Source: Palsa-504 sp963847965 (GTDB lineage Bacteria; Actinomycetota; Actinomycetes; Streptosporangiales; Streptosporangiaceae). Taken from it: DNA of 64,000 nt. The notes below the pieces were generated by a model. That model made no database searches, was not told the DNA's origin, and was given only the letters and a program-made list of their open reading frames with translations. Numbering within the stretch: position 1 is the stretch's first letter; each line of letters starts with the position of its first letter. The position numbers and the translations under genes were made by a program. The DNA lies in contig CAWKCG010000004.1 of assembly GCA_963847965.1 (NCBI GenBank), positions 1 through 64,000 on the forward strand, written 5' to 3'. This document shows, piece by piece, positions 62,846 through 64,000 of this stretch.

Positions 62846-64000
62846 GTGACGTCGATCCGGGTAAGTACCCAGGGCCGCAGTTACGTTTTTCCCGCTGGGG
62901 CGACGGTCCGCATCGGCAGCGCGCCGGACTGCGATGTCGTTCTCAGCGCGCCCACGGTCGGCTCGCACCATGCTCAGCTCGTCCCCGACGGTGACGCGTG
63001 GCGCCTGGTGGACGATGAGGCCTCGGGCGGCATCTGGGCCGATGGCTGGGTCAGTTCGGTGCCCGTGACCGGGACCGTTACCGCCTTGATCGGCAACCAG
63101 CAGGGAACCACCGAGATCAGCTTCCAGCCGGTCAGCGAGCCAAGTGCCATGGTCCCGGGCGGCATGACGCAGCGCATGGCGGAGGTCAGGACCAGGCTGG
63201 CGGATCAGGCGGGCGAGGCGCCGCCCGCGGCCGCGCCCCAGCCGGCTCTGGCCGCCCAGCCGGCTCAGGCCGCCCAGCCAGCCCAGCCGGCCCAGGTGGT
63301 TGAGCCCCCGCCCCCGCCCCGGCCGGCCCCAGGCCCGCCCCGCCCGGCCCCGGGATCACCCCGCGTGGCTCAGGCCGACGGGCCGCCCCCGCCCCAACCA
63401 GCCCAGGCGCCCCCGCCAGGCCCGCTGACCATGCCGACGCCGGTGCTGGTCACCCGGATCGGGGGCGTGCAGCGCATTTTCCCGGTCGGCGTGCCGGTCC
63501 GGATCGGCCGTGACCCCTCGATGGACCTCGTGTCGATGAATCCGCTGGTCTCCAGGGAATGCCACGGCGTGATCACCTCCGACGAGGGGGGTGCCACCTA
63601 CACCGACCAATCCCGGCGGGGCACGTTCCTGAACGGCAAGCAGTTGCGCGGACCGCTGCGCATCACCGAATCGGTCATCCTCCGCCTGGGTGACCCGGCC
63701 ACCGGCGAGGAACTTGGCATCACGCCGCCGCTCAGCAGCACCCGCCTGGCCCGTAACCGCGGAAAACGCATCCGTGGTAGCCGGGTCCGGATGGCGGCCC
63801 TGGGGGGCGCGGCCGCGGTCGTGGCCGGGGTGGTGGCGGCCGTGCTGGTCACCACCACGCAGTCTCCCGCGCCCAAAGCCACGGCATCGCCAACGGGCGT
63901 CACGCTCAGCGGCGGCCTGCCGATTTCCGTCCTCGACCACGCTGAGACCGCGACGGTCCGGCTGCTGATCGGCTCGCCAACCAACTACACCGGCTGGGGA
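62846..64000 (+). CDS. Double-FHA membrane protein, possibly with a protease-like domain (partial)
   Basis: An open frame of 385 codons runs from GTG 62846 to the window edge without a stop. FHA 1 is IRVSTQGRSYVFPAGATVRI, GSAPDCDVVLSAPTVGSHHA; then a Pro/Ala/Gln-rich linker; FHA 2 has IGRDPSMDLVSMNPLVSREC and QSRRGTFLNGKQL. A single transmembrane helix (AALGGAAAVVAGVVAAVLVT) follows, then an outside segment ending ATVRLLIGSPTNYTGWG, in the position where related proteins carry a trypsin-like protease domain. The FHAs would read phosphothreonines made by PknB-type kinases. The full product cannot be judged because the gene runs off the end. Confidence 0.75.
   Translation, partial: MTSIRVSTQGRSYVFPAGATVRIGSAPDCDVVLSAPTVGSHHAQLVPDGDAWRLVDDEASGGIWADGWVSSVPVTGTVTALIGNQQGTTEISFQPVSEPSAMVPGGMTQRMAEVRTRLADQAGEAPPAAAPQPALAAQPAQAAQPAQPAQVVEPPPPPRPAPGPPRPAPGSPRVAQADGPPPPQPAQAPPPGPLTMPTPVLVTRIGGVQRIFPVGVPVRIGRDPSMDLVSMNPLVSRECHGVITSDEGGATYTDQSRRGTFLNGKQLRGPLRITESVILRLGDPATGEELGITPPLSSTRLARNRGKRIRGSRVRMAALGGAAAVVAGVVAAVLVTTTQSPAPKATASPTGVTLSGGLPISVLDHAETATVRLLIGSPTNYTGWG

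Overview
The window is GC-rich actinobacterial chromosome. Coding strands have strongly GC-biased third positions and GTG starts are common. The family set is typical of filamentous actinomycetes of the Streptomyces/Streptosporangiales type: DUF397 and XRE-DUF5753, DUF222-HNH, FHA-ABC fusions, a Ser/Thr kinase with WD40 repeats, NERD, DUF1918, and STAND-NTPase/WD40 proteins. I saw no rRNA, tRNA, CRISPR array or complete insertion sequence. The mix suggests an accessory-rich chromosomal arm or island. Assignments come from reading motifs, not from database searches.

Layout. 0-9.3 kb: a phosphotransferase, then a tightly overlapping four-gene operon of two dynamin-like GTPases, a GrpE-like exchange factor and an Hsp70 ATPase domain fused to 18 TPR-like repeats. 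9.3-20.5 kb: small membrane proteins, a frameshifted FUSC transporter, an aldo/keto reductase, Kup, hypothetical proteins and a PucR-type remnant. 20.9-28.1 kb: a double-FHA ABC transporter, a cytochrome P450, a Ser/Thr kinase with a WD40 sensor domain and an internally shortened alpha/beta hydrolase. 28.1-34.9 kb: an alpha-glucoside-type sugar ABC importer with a GH13 glucosidase and a divergent LacI regulator. 35-47.7 kb: an SDR running into a DUF5615 toxin, a decayed XRE-DUF5753 gene beside an intact DUF397 partner, an MFS/HxlR pair, a methyltransferase, an HNH (DUF222) protein, a truncated MFS gene, a TetR/P450 pair and an RHH-like protein with a palindromic operator. 47.7-53.7 kb: a rearrangement scar between two gene fragments, LysR/DoxX, a RibD-like reductase/HxlR pair around a perfect operator, a decayed ABC exporter, DUF1918, an MBL-fold protein and an alpha/beta hydrolase. 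53.8-58.6 kb: a polymorphic-toxin-like gene with a RelA/SpoT-like C-terminal domain, a candidate immunity gene and a frameshifted STAND-NTPase/WD40 gene. 58.6-64 kb: HisRS, a membrane protein, a NERD protein, a DUF664 protein and the start of a double-FHA membrane protein that runs off the end.

The strongest candidate for an undescribed system is the dynamin-dynamin-GrpE-Hsp70/TPR operon. Its Hsp70 has no recognisable substrate-binding domain; a TPR array arranged in blocks of 4, 6, 4 and 4 repeats sits in that place. Next is the RelA/SpoT-like toxin with its overlapping downstream partner. Two other signals recur across the window. One is a dispersed hairpin-type repeat (core CCGAACGANCGGTGG), mostly at gene ends. 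The other is an unusual number of broken genes. Several contain deletions or junctions that sequencing error does not explain; others show only frameshifts, which could be either decay or base-calling error.
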